In this document: positions 1-6,793 of the stretch, piece by piece
Layout: the number at the start of each line of letters is the position of its first letter
Numbering within the stretch: position 1 is the stretch's first letter
Origin: ZC4RG29 sp036273935
GTDB lineage: Bacteria > Bacteroidota > Bacteroidia > Cytophagales > Cyclobacteriaceae
Direction: 5' to 3'
Assembly (NCBI GenBank): GCA_036273935.1
Contig: DASUGQ010000060.1
Coordinates: 1 to 19,496 of the forward strand
Length of the DNA: 19,496 nt
Notes under the pieces: generated by a model
Told to the model about the DNA's origin: nothing
Seen by the model: the letters and a program-made list of their open reading frames with translations, nothing else
The model's database searches: none
Program-made: the position numbers and the translations under genes

Positions 1-228
1 CCATATCATCCATGGACCAAAAAATGTCCCGTTGTCGAAGAGTACCAAAAGGTGTTTGTACTCCTTGTAAGGTCCTAATGAGTCATTATTTTGTGCGTAA
101 TAAAATCCGTGAGTTCTTAGGATATCTTGTCTTGTATGGACGTACTCCTTGTAGTATGTTAAATGATCAACCTTGGGGTCACATGATCCCAAAAAGATAA
201 CAATAAATAACAAACTCGCTTTATGCAT
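1..228 (-). CDS. Lipoprotein gene in second integron cassette (partial, 3' end off window)
   Basis: An ATG at 228 opens a frame of 76 sense codons that runs off the left edge. The N-terminus is a lipoprotein signal peptide: short basic start, hydrophobic stretch, lipobox LGSC with Cys16 followed by Asp. The mature part is rich in Tyr, His and Lys and I do not recognise it. In Gram-negative bacteria Asp after the lipid-modified Cys often marks inner-membrane retention, but that rule is not reliable in Bacteroidota. The start codon lies 12 nt after the GTTGTAGCC box that ends the attC-like site, the usual position for a cassette gene. No separate promoter is visible, so transcription probably reads through from upstream. 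The overlapping plus-strand frame is antisense noise. Confidence 0.72.
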   Translation of the reverse strand, partial: MHKASLLFIVIFLGSCDPKVDHLTYYKEYVHTRQDILRTHGFYYAQNNDSLGPYKEYKHLLVLFDNGTFFGPWMIW

Positions 229-234
229 AATTGG

Positions 235-324
235 CTACAACGTTTATGTATAAGCCGTGGCGCTGAGCAAAAATAAAAAAATGTAGTCCTTATCAGCGCC
301 ATGGATTATACATTCTGTTGTGGG
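235..324 (-). repeat. attC-like recombination site between two cassettes
   Basis: On the minus strand the order is R'' box CCCACAAC (324-317), a 21-nt arm (313-293), a 26-nt spacer (292-267), the matching 21-nt arm (266-246), then R' box GTTGTAG (241-235). The two arms are complementary at 19 of 21 positions (core TGGCGCTGA / TCAGCGCCA). Total length of about 90 bp and the AAC...GTT outer boxes fit the known attC range and plan. It starts 10 nt after the stop codon of the upstream gene and ends a few bases before the next start. The inferred crossover is between 241 and 240. The boxes do not fit RYYYAAC/GTTRRRY exactly, so consensus-based searches may miss it. A rho-independent terminator is less likely because the T-rich tract is in the loop, not after the stem. 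Confidence 0.72.
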
Positions 325-1079
325 TAGTAATTTTTCAACCGCCTCTTTCCTTGGTCGCCGTCTTAATAATTTCGTCTAACGCTCTTTTTAATTCATTATC
401 GGAATTGTCCTTTTGGTTTTTACAAATTGATAAAACTTTGTCATGTCTGATTGCATTACTTGTCAAAGACCACTTTGCAGAACCCGCTATCATTTTGACG
501 TTATAGTCACTTGAATTTAAATCTTTAAGAACCGAAATAATCCGCATCACACTCTTCTCATTACCAGTAGCAAAAAAGTCAGCCCACAGTAAATCAAGTT
601 GCGCAGCACCAATAATTGGGTCAGCCCAAATATCGGGATACTTTGCGTTAGTTATAATTTCAAATTCCTTCTGATACTTATTAATCTGATTTTGATTCAG
701 GAAGTTTTGTAATAGTCTTGAACTATGCTCGGTATGAATTAACCAGAGGGTAAGTCCAAAGCCGTAAATAAAATCTTCGTTTGTTGTCTCCTTCAATTGT
801 GAAAAGAAGAATGACTGTTGTGTTGTGTCATTCCGTAAGCTTGATGCAAAAAAGGCAGCAAGATTGGATCGACTACCAGAGTTAGCTATTTCCTTACTGC
901 TACTCCCATACTTAAACGCGTCAAACAAATACTGTGGTTCTGGATGCTTGTAATAATTTGTCATCCAATCCGTAAAGTCGTTCAAGTCCTTAAATTGACG
1001 TCCCTGTCCCCAGGAACAAATGCTTATCAAAAGGAGTATTATTGTTAACTGTCTCTTCATAAAAAATTATTACCCACAA
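241..1079 (-). mobile_element. Complete integron gene cassette (about 839 bp)
   Basis: The cassette begins after the G of GTTGTGGGTA (1080-1071, minus strand) and ends with the G of GTTGTAG (241). It holds one gene with a 19-nt leader and almost no 3' spacer before its attC-like site. The decisive point is that its first bases complement the R'' box of its own attC (TACCCACAAC at 326-317, ignoring one base step further out), so the excised circle would have perfectly paired outer arms. In the linear form R'' faces the differing R' of the next cassette. The matching extends to 18 of 19 positions (317-335 against 1062-1080). Read in isolation, these ends could be mistaken for terminal inverted repeats of a small transposon, but no transposase is inside. 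Confidence 0.7.
335..1060 (-). CDS. Exported protein of unknown function, first cassette gene
   Basis: A 241-residue protein with a clear signal peptide (basic KR, then a run of Ile/Leu, likely cut after SWGQG near residue 20). The mature part looks largely alpha-helical, with Phe- and Trp-rich stretches such as LWADFFATGN near residue 159 and a basic C-terminus. I do not recognise the family. The ATG is 19 nt inside the cassette boundary and the TGA stop lies 4 nt before the extended attC arm, so the gene fills the cassette. It is visibly more A+T-rich than the core genes to the right, as expected of a captured gene. Export of both cassette products suggests periplasmic or surface roles, but nothing more can be said. 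Confidence 0.8.
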   Translation of the reverse strand: MKRQLTIILLLISICSWGQGRQFKDLNDFTDWMTNYYKHPEPQYLFDAFKYGSSSKEIANSGSRSNLAAFFASSLRNDTTQQSFFFSQLKETTNEDFIYGFGLTLWLIHTEHSSRLLQNFLNQNQINKYQKEFEIITNAKYPDIWADPIIGAAQLDLLWADFFATGNEKSVMRIISVLKDLNSSDYNVKMIAGSAKWSLTSNAIRHDKVLSICKNQKDNSDNELKRALDEIIKTATKERGG

Positions 1080-1168
1080 CTACTGGATATCAACAATTAT
1101 AGAATATATTCCCCTTGTATCAACGGCGTTTGACCTGCCAGGAAAATCCTCGGTTCCTGCCAAATTTA
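1080..1168 (-). other. attI-like region with candidate cassette promoter
   Basis: This stretch separates the integrase stop from the first cassette. In cassette orientation it shows two GTTGATA boxes (1124-1118 and 1094-1088) ahead of the crossover box GTTGTGG (1080-1074), resembling the GTT-containing integrase sites of known attI. Further upstream there is an imperfect inverted repeat, GCCAGGAA (1137-1144) and TTCCTGCC (1154-1161), pairing at 7 of 8 positions. A perfect Bacteroidota -7 element, TAAATTTG, lies at 1168-1161 on the minus strand. The TATCAAC/GTTGATA heptamer recurs inverted at 1211-1217 and 2329-2335, on either side of the integrase. Identity as attI is inferred from position and boxes; attI sites share little sequence between integron classes. 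Confidence 0.5.
1161..1168 (-). promoter_or_regulatory. Candidate cassette promoter -7 element (TAAATTTG)
   Basis: Exact match to the Bacteroidota -7 consensus TAnnTTTG, 101 nt upstream of the first cassette gene and downstream of the integrase. No good -33 TTTG is seen at the usual distance. If real it would play the part of an integron Pc promoter. Confidence 0.35.
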
Positions 1169-1197
1169 AAAGGTTTTGATTGGATTTTTTCATGCTG

Positions 1198-2310
1198 CTA
1201 TTCATTAATGGTTGATATCCCGGCATCAAAATCAATCTGGTCCAACGGACTTACAACCTTGTCAACGCCAAAGTTTGCCACGTGCGTGTAAATCTCGGTT
1301 GTCCTCGACGACTCATGTCCCAATAAAACCTGAATATAACGCGTTGACGTACCTGATTCAAGCAGATGCGTGGCAAAGGTGTGCCGTAATGAATGCAATT
1401 TAATGGGCTTCTTTATGCCAGCCTTAAGCGCAGCCCGCTTCAGGATCGCCTGCAGGCTCGTAGCAGAATAGGGGCCGTGATCGGGCCCCTCAAATAGCCA
1501 TTTGGTAGGCTTGGCGCTATTCAGATAGTTCTTGAGTAATGAATGTAAATTCTTCGACAAAACAGTCTGCCGGTCTTTTCGACCCTTTCCACCCCGTATA
1601 AAAATTATACCCCGACGAAAGTCAAGGTCGCCTTCCTTTAAATTCAGTAATTCGCCGCGCCTCAATCCTGCTGAATACAAAAGCATCATCATTACTTTGT
1701 GCTTCAGGTTTCCAATGGCATTGAAAAGCGCTTTGACTTCGCTCTCATTCAAAACTATTGGCAATGTCTTCTCTTTGAAGGGCCGCTCCAGATGATACAC
1801 TTTAGGGGCTTGATTTAAAACATGCTCATAATAAAATTTTATGGCGTTGATCGCCTGGTTCTGGGTGGACCGACTTAACTTTCTTATTTCGATGAGTTGC
1901 AACATATAAGAACGAATGTGCTCTTCACCAAGAATGGACGGATCGGCTTCTGAATAGTAATTGAGGTAACTTTTAAATTGATCAAGATAGGTTCGTTGCG
2001 TATTGCTGCTATAACCCTTGAGAATTAGCTTCTCCGTAAACAATCGCAACGACAGGGCCTGGTACTCATTTAAATGATTCGTTCTAGCCTTCAGGGCGGA
2101 ATCATCCAGCAACACCTTGGCATCCAAAGTTTCCCGTAAGATCTGCAACCCCTCCTCCGAATCCGGCAGATACCAGCACTTATGAGTATAGCTAAATCGA
2201 ATGCCAGGTATTGATTTTATTAACCTGATAACATCCCAATCTTTTTCGAAACGAATTGAAATCAAATCCTGATCGTCGTGGCGCAGACGATCCAGCGTAA
2301 CTTTTTTCAT
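1198..2310 (-). CDS. Integron-integrase-like tyrosine recombinase with N-terminal HARP-like segment
   Basis: Using the ATG at 2310 the protein has 370 residues; a GTG at 2325 would add five. Residues 15-58 (ending ...HKCWYLP...) resemble the HARP-type 'IPG...W.LP' module. Residues about 83-165 form the SAM-like core-binding domain and 185-355 the catalytic domain. Visible catalytic residues are Arg217 (GLRRGEL), Lys242 (GGKGRKDR), His306 and Arg309 (LHSLRHTFATHLL), His332 (LLGHES) and Tyr341 (IYTHV). The tail GVDKVVSPLD matches the V.SPLD ending of IntI rather than XerC/XerD. Between Lys242 and His306 there are only about 63 residues, so the IntI-specific insertion is absent. It lies directly upstream of the attI-like region and in the same orientation as the cassettes. 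Alternative: a stand-alone Bacteroidota integrase beside unrelated repeats. Confidence 0.9.
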   Translation of the reverse strand: MKKVTLDRLRHDDQDLISIRFEKDWDVIRLIKSIPGIRFSYTHKCWYLPDSEEGLQILRETLDAKVLLDDSALKARTNHLNEYQALSLRLFTEKLILKGYSSNTQRTYLDQFKSYLNYYSEADPSILGEEHIRSYMLQLIEIRKLSRSTQNQAINAIKFYYEHVLNQAPKVYHLERPFKEKTLPIVLNESEVKALFNAIGNLKHKVMMMLLYSAGLRRGELLNLKEGDLDFRRGIIFIRGGKGRKDRQTVLSKNLHSLLKNYLNSAKPTKWLFEGPDHGPYSATSLQAILKRAALKAGIKKPIKLHSLRHTFATHLLESGTSTRYIQVLLGHESSRTTEIYTHVANFGVDKVVSPLDQIDFDAGISTINE

Positions 2311-2325
2311 AGCTTTATAAAACAC

Positions 2326-2759
2326 AACGTTGATACGAATTTAACCGATTATTAAATATTTCAAAAGTGCCTGAAAAAATAATGTCTTTTGCCAACGAGC
2401 CTTCACAACCGTCTTAGTTCACTCGAATAACTGGTCTGACAGGTAGAAGATTCTTGATACCATAAAATATGAGACTTATTCCGCTTGATAACGCTGGCAT
2501 ACGGCAATATGACCCCTGCAGGTTACCTGCAAAGCGTTATAAAAACTTCTGTATGTAAAATCGTAAATTAACAACTGACTTTGAAACTACTCCAACCCTT
2601 TGTGCATCCAACAGAAAGTGAATGATTGATCGGTGAGGAATGGATGACTAAATTCTGGGAAATTCGATTCGTATAAATAAGATGTCGGCGGCATTGCCAA
2701 CTAAATTGTAACTTGCTACAACTTAAACCTCAATCATTCTCACGGTCAATATTTCTCTT
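2326..2759. other. Non-coding spacer between integrase and histidine kinase
   Basis: No convincing gene on either strand. It holds the promoter region of the integrase on the left, with a near-match TAAATTCG at about 2345-2338 on the minus strand, and that of the kinase on the right, where no clear TAnnTTTG is visible. The only structured part is the nested inverted repeat at 2488-2540. A pair of 5-bp arms, TTGTA...TACAA, lies near 2706-2721. The spacer marks the right border of the accessory block. Confidence 0.6.
2488..2540. repeat. Nested inverted repeat in the spacer
   Basis: Outer arms ATAACGCT (2488-2495) and AGCGTTAT (2533-2540) are perfect 8-bp complements. Inside the right half lies a second palindrome, TGCAGGT-T-ACCTGCA (2517-2531), with 7-bp arms and a single central base. 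The inner element looks like a dimeric-regulator site or tight hairpin. The outer TAAC...GTTA arms recall a short degenerate attC, but at 53 bp it is below the normal size and the arm-loop plan is not matched. Confidence 0.45.
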
Positions 2760-4109
2760 ATGTCTTTCGGTTTTAAAGATTTCAGGGCACGCGTTCTTAT
2801 TCGGGTGATCCTTATTGGATTAAGCCTGGCTTTGCTTGCTTTTATGATCGGGAAACCGAATATGTTGTTCGCCGCCTTGCTCACGGCCGTCATCATCATT
2901 ATGCAGTTGGCTGAAATGTTTCGATTCGTAAGCCAGACGAACCGAAAACTCACCCGGTTCCTTGAGTCTGTAAAGTACTCGGACTTCATTTCCGGTTTCA
3001 CCTCCGATAATAAACTGGGCAAGAGCTTTAAAGATCTGAACATCGCCTTCAATGAAGTACTGGAGGCGTTTCGCAAAGCACGATCAGAAAAGGAAGAACA
3101 CTGGCAATACCTCAACACTGTTGTTCAGCAGGTGAGAACGGGTATCCTATCCTATGACGCAGATGGAAATGTGCAGTTGATCAATACCAATGCCAGGCGA
3201 TTCCTCAATGTGCAGCGCCTTGAAAATATGGAAGAGTTACTGGAACTGAACCCAAAATTGTACAAAGCCATCTTCGACACGGAACCTGGCAAAAGCAATT
3301 TGTACAAAGGAAGCAACGAACTTTACCTGACCATACAAGCCACATTATTGCGCATCCGTGGCGACACGGTAAAGCTGATCACCTTGCAAAACATTCAACC
3401 GGAATTACAAAGACAGGAGTTGGAGGCCTGGCAAAACCTGACGCGTGTACTCCGGCATGAGATCATGAATTCCATCACACCAATCTCTTCCCTGACTTCA
3501 ACACTGAAAGAAATTCTCGAGCATGACCTTAAAAAAAGTAATGGTCATTACGAACTGAAAGAGGAAGGTGCCGAGGATCTCAAAGAAGGATTGAGCACGA
3601 TCGAAAGCCGAAGCCGGGGTCTTATCAAGTTTATCGATGCCTATCGCGAGTATACCTCGGTACCGCAGCCCAAGATAAAAACAGTCAGGCTGAAGGACAT
3701 GATCGACAAGATCGCGCAGCTCATGAAGCCGGAGTTCAAAAAGACAAATATTCATTTCGAGTACGAATGCCCTTCCGAATACCTTACCATTCAGGCGGAC
3801 GAGGAATTGATTGAACAGGTAGTTATCAATCTTATCAAAAATGCCATTGAAGCGGTAAGTGAAACGGAACAACCCACTATTCAGCTTATTGCCCATTACG
3901 ACGCAGCGGTGAAAATAGAAGTAATTGATAATGGCCCCGGTATCATCCGTGAAGCACTGGAGTCTATCTTCGTTCCCTTCTATACAACAAAGAGAACGGG
4001 CTCCGGCATTGGCTTGAGCTTATCAAGACAAATCATGCAGATGCACAACGGAACTTTGACAGTGGAGTCGGAGCCTGGAGTAAAGACAATATTTACGCTA
4101 CGTTTCTAG
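2760..4109 (+). CDS. NtrY-like membrane sensor histidine kinase
   Basis: A 449-residue two-component sensor kinase. Two membrane segments (about 12-30 and 35-53) form a short hairpin with almost no periplasmic loop, so the stimulus is probably sensed in the membrane or cytosol. Residues 55-110 are HAMP-like or coiled, and 113-215 look like a PAS domain. The H-box is RVLRHEIMNSITPI with phospho-acceptor His233. The ATPase shows the N-box NLIKNAIEAV (Asn361), the G1 box IDNGPG (Asp390), the F-box VPFYTTK and the G2 box GSGIGLSLSRQI. This architecture is shared with NtrY kinases, which usually act on an NtrC-type sigma54 regulator. None is present in the window; it may have lain upstream, where the integron now sits (speculation). 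It converges on the protease gene with 13 bp between stop codons. Confidence 0.92.
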   Translation: MSFGFKDFRARVLIRVILIGLSLALLAFMIGKPNMLFAALLTAVIIIMQLAEMFRFVSQTNRKLTRFLESVKYSDFISGFTSDNKLGKSFKDLNIAFNEVLEAFRKARSEKEEHWQYLNTVVQQVRTGILSYDADGNVQLINTNARRFLNVQRLENMEELLELNPKLYKAIFDTEPGKSNLYKGSNELYLTIQATLLRIRGDTVKLITLQNIQPELQRQELEAWQNLTRVLRHEIMNSITPISSLTSTLKEILEHDLKKSNGHYELKEEGAEDLKEGLSTIESRSRGLIKFIDAYREYTSVPQPKIKTVRLKDMIDKIAQLMKPEFKKTNIHFEYECPSEYLTIQADEELIEQVVINLIKNAIEAVSETEQPTIQLIAHYDAAVKIEVIDNGPGIIREALESIFVPFYTTKRTGSGIGLSLSRQIMQMHNGTLTVESEPGVKTIFTLRF

Positions 4110-4122
4110 TACCTACGTTTTC

Positions 4123-6696
4123 TCATTTCACAAGGACTGCCTCGTCTATGAGGTAACGCAAATATTCCCTGTGAGCCCTAGTGGCCGCATCAGGCGACGG
4201 CGCATTGGTCATCATTCTCTTTACCCGATTAAGTTCAGAAAATGCTTCAGCTTTCGCCACGTGTTGATAGGCAGAGTTCTTCGACATAATGCGCGTAAGA
4301 TACATGATGTATTCTGTTTGCAGGTTTTGCCTCATGCTATTAACTGATTTTCCTAAATCATCCTTGAAAATCGCGTCAGTGAGGTCAGTCATGAATTCTG
4401 ACAACTTGTATTGATTTCCATAGAGTTCCGAGTCAATTATTCTTTGCAACGTATTGACATGCAATAACTGGTTCAACAAGTCCTGGTGAATTCTCAATAA
4501 ACGCTGATGAATTTTTGGATCTTCCGTGTAGGAAAAATGATTAAAACCTCTCCGTTGAAGCTGAAGCATGTTGTAAAGTTCGTTGGGCGCTTTGAACGCC
4601 GCCGGACTAAACCCATACTGATTCAGTTTCTGCATGGCGTCCTTCTGTTTCTGATAACTCACCGGCTGAAAAGGTTTTCCCGCACCCGTTTGGGAAACCG
4701 TGCCTCGATCGACGTACACACCTCCGATCTGGCGACTGATGACATTCAATGAAGTTTCTGATTCATTGATCAACGTGAAGTAGGCATAACTTAATGCCTG
4801 ATATGAATCACCCGGGGTGGCAAACTTGGTTTTCAGTTTAGGGTAAATGCCATTGATCAGTTTAAGCCGGTCAACGGCGTAGGCTACCGGGTCACTGGAT
4901 AAATCGTTGATCATTACATTTGGATCGATGCCGTGTCCCGGAGAACGCATATCGTCAGCGTCATTTCCAAAGGCCAGGATTTTCTCTTCGGATCGATTTA
5001 ACAATTCCTTTAATCGTTGGGCTTGCTCCGCTTCATTCTTGCCAGACATGGAGTATCCAAATTCAATCGCCCAGTCATCATAGGGACCTGGTCGCGTCGT
5101 GTAATACAAACCTTGCTTTTGAGGATCAGGTGAAAAGTTAATGGCAGGATATTCCATCACCGATCCTGTCAGGCCTTTCTCAAGACCGATTTTTTCATCC
5201 TGAAGGCTGACAGGGTCCAGCATGGTACTGGATTTCATATTATGATTCAATCCAAGTGTGTGGCCTACTTCATGAAGGACGAGGTAGTAAATACTTTGTT
5301 GAATCAGTTTGCTTTCCTGTTCTTCATTAAGGTCCAGCGCCTTAATAACAGTGCGTGCGAAGATCAATGATTGCTGTAAATATAAACTCAATGAACAATG
5401 GAAAGGATCATCGGCGAGGTCGTTAAAATCTTCTTCCGCGGAAGGATTGTAAAGCTTGTCGGCCCTGATTCGATTCAGGATAAAAATGTATTCGAGCATA
5501 ACGTCTGCGCCAAGTATTTGACCAGTCCTTGGATTTACAAAACTGGGGCCGTAGCCACCAAAGGGTGGCCTTGGTGATGATGTCCAGCGCAACACGTTGT
5601 AACGCAGATCACCTGCGTCCCATGTCGCCGTGTCGGGTTGCTCTTTCACAACGATCGCATTTTTGAACCCGGCCTTCTCAAAAGCCAAATTCCATTGCAA
5701 GACACCATCCCGGATATATGGCCTGAGTTCAGTAGGAGTTGTATTTTCAATCCACCAGACTATTGGTTCTACAGGTTCAGACAGTGCAGCCGTCGGGTCC
5801 TTTTTCTTCAGGTGCCACCGATGTATTACGTCACGATAGGGCGCTGCTTTTTCAGAAGTAAGGTCTGTTATCTGATCGATAAAATAACCAACACGGGGAT
5901 CGTCAAAACGCGGCTGATAATCATTTTCAGGAACTTCGATGAGACTATTATAAATTCTGATATTTACGGATCTCGGGTCGGTGATGTCAATACTCCCATA
6001 GTTCATAGGATAGGGGTCATCGAAAACAAGCTCTACCTGGACATCTGTGTTTTTCGGATAATTCTTTACTCCTATTATTTTAGATTTATCCCTTGTTAGA
6101 TTACCCAGTTTGAAACGCTGACCAGGTTTGTCGTCTGGCCGGGGTGAAGGCTTCACCTGTTCAAAGGATTCAGCCACGAAAAGCTTTTCACCATCGATTA
6201 AAAATTGATCCTTACTTTTATTGACGGCCACAATTTTTTCAGAAAAGATAAGGGGCGCATTAATGTTTGCTTCTTTTGCCTTGCTGATAGGATTACTGGA
6301 ATCAAAATAATAGGAAGTGTTTTCCAAACGAAATTCGATCTTATCAAAGAAACGCGATATTTTAAAAATTTTACTTGAGCGATAAGCACCTCGCATCGCC
6401 ACATCAACAGGACCATCCATCACCTGGGAAAAATGGATAAATTCTTTTCCCAATTGGTTCGCCCCGACAAGAAGATAAATTTTTCCGTTGATTGAATCCT
6501 GGTAAACGGTAAAAAGCCCATCAAACTTTTTACATTTCTTTACGACGTCATCAAGCGTCTTGATGGGTTCGTCCTTCTTTTCTTCCTTTTTAGGGACTAC
6601 CTCATCTTGTGATTTTGATTTCTTCTTGCTTTGTGGAAAGGAGTGAAGGCTTGAAGTCAACAGAATCAAGCAAACAATAATCCTGATAGTATACAT
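4123..6696 (-). CDS. Secreted zinc-dependent metalloprotease, DUF5118/DUF5117/DUF4953 type
   Basis: An 857-residue exported protein. Signal peptide at 1-22, followed by a very Lys/Glu-rich linker (24-45). The order of regions matches the DUF5118 (about 45-100), DUF5117 (about 105-290) and DUF4953 zincin family of Bacteroidota and other bacteria. The catalytic motif is HEVGHTLGLNH: zinc ligands His475, His479 and His485, general base Glu476. The Met-turn is probably SVMEYP at 512-517. Members are poorly characterised; a role in periplasmic or extracellular peptide degradation is inferred. No type IX sorting domain is visible at the C-terminus, which ends ...RYLIDEAVLVK. The gene follows fabF by 97 bp in the same direction, but a hairpin lies between, so separate expression is likely. 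Confidence 0.9.
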   Translation of the reverse strand: MYTIRIIVCLILLTSSLHSFPQSKKKSKSQDEVVPKKEEKKDEPIKTLDDVVKKCKKFDGLFTVYQDSINGKIYLLVGANQLGKEFIHFSQVMDGPVDVAMRGAYRSSKIFKISRFFDKIEFRLENTSYYFDSSNPISKAKEANINAPLIFSEKIVAVNKSKDQFLIDGEKLFVAESFEQVKPSPRPDDKPGQRFKLGNLTRDKSKIIGVKNYPKNTDVQVELVFDDPYPMNYGSIDITDPRSVNIRIYNSLIEVPENDYQPRFDDPRVGYFIDQITDLTSEKAAPYRDVIHRWHLKKKDPTAALSEPVEPIVWWIENTTPTELRPYIRDGVLQWNLAFEKAGFKNAIVVKEQPDTATWDAGDLRYNVLRWTSSPRPPFGGYGPSFVNPRTGQILGADVMLEYIFILNRIRADKLYNPSAEEDFNDLADDPFHCSLSLYLQQSLIFARTVIKALDLNEEQESKLIQQSIYYLVLHEVGHTLGLNHNMKSSTMLDPVSLQDEKIGLEKGLTGSVMEYPAINFSPDPQKQGLYYTTRPGPYDDWAIEFGYSMSGKNEAEQAQRLKELLNRSEEKILAFGNDADDMRSPGHGIDPNVMINDLSSDPVAYAVDRLKLINGIYPKLKTKFATPGDSYQALSYAYFTLINESETSLNVISRQIGGVYVDRGTVSQTGAGKPFQPVSYQKQKDAMQKLNQYGFSPAAFKAPNELYNMLQLQRRGFNHFSYTEDPKIHQRLLRIHQDLLNQLLHVNTLQRIIDSELYGNQYKLSEFMTDLTDAIFKDDLGKSVNSMRQNLQTEYIMYLTRIMSKNSAYQHVAKAEAFSELNRVKRMMTNAPSPDAATRAHREYLRYLIDEAVLVK

Positions 6697-6709
6697 AATG
6701 AAATGTTTA

Positions 6710-6753
6710 GGTCTGGTTTTAAATTAAAAGCAATTGCCGTTTAAAACCAAACC
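6710..6753 (-). terminator. Hairpin between fabF and the metalloprotease gene
   Basis: Arms at 6710-6723 (GGTCTGGTTTTAAA) and 6740-6753 (TTTAAAACCAAACC) pair at 13 of 14 positions around a 16-nt loop. It lies 40 nt after the fabF stop and its near arm ends 14 nt before the protease ATG. It may stop fabF transcription or form a 5' leader hairpin on the protease mRNA. The long A+T-rich stem lacks a proper trailing U-tract, so the terminator assignment is uncertain. Confidence 0.4.
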
Positions 6754-6793
6754 AAAAAACTTTAATTCCTTGAAGGTATACTAATATTTGGAC

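Noticed and set aside
12..200. Plus-strand frame over the left edge
   Set aside because: Antisense to a lipoprotein frame with a clear signal peptide and lipobox; its own sequence is protein-unlike.
235..324. Stem-loop read as an ordinary rho-independent terminator
   Set aside because: The T-rich run sits in the loop, not after the stem. The outer AAC/GTT boxes and the match to the cassette start explain more.
317..1080. Matching ends read as terminal inverted repeats of a small transposon or MITE
   Set aside because: No transposase is inside, no target-site duplication was noticed, and only one end carries the extra folded site; the cassette model accounts for both.
2715..2722. GCTACAAC, equal to part of the second cassette box, near the kinase start
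   Set aside because: Eight bases only, with no stem beside it; expected by chance at this scale.
2723..3118. Minus-strand frame over the start of the histidine kinase
   Set aside because: Shadow of the kinase; unusual composition and no motif.
5638..6099. Plus-strand frame of 153 codons inside the metalloprotease
   Set aside because: Shadow frame opposite a well-conserved domain of the protease.
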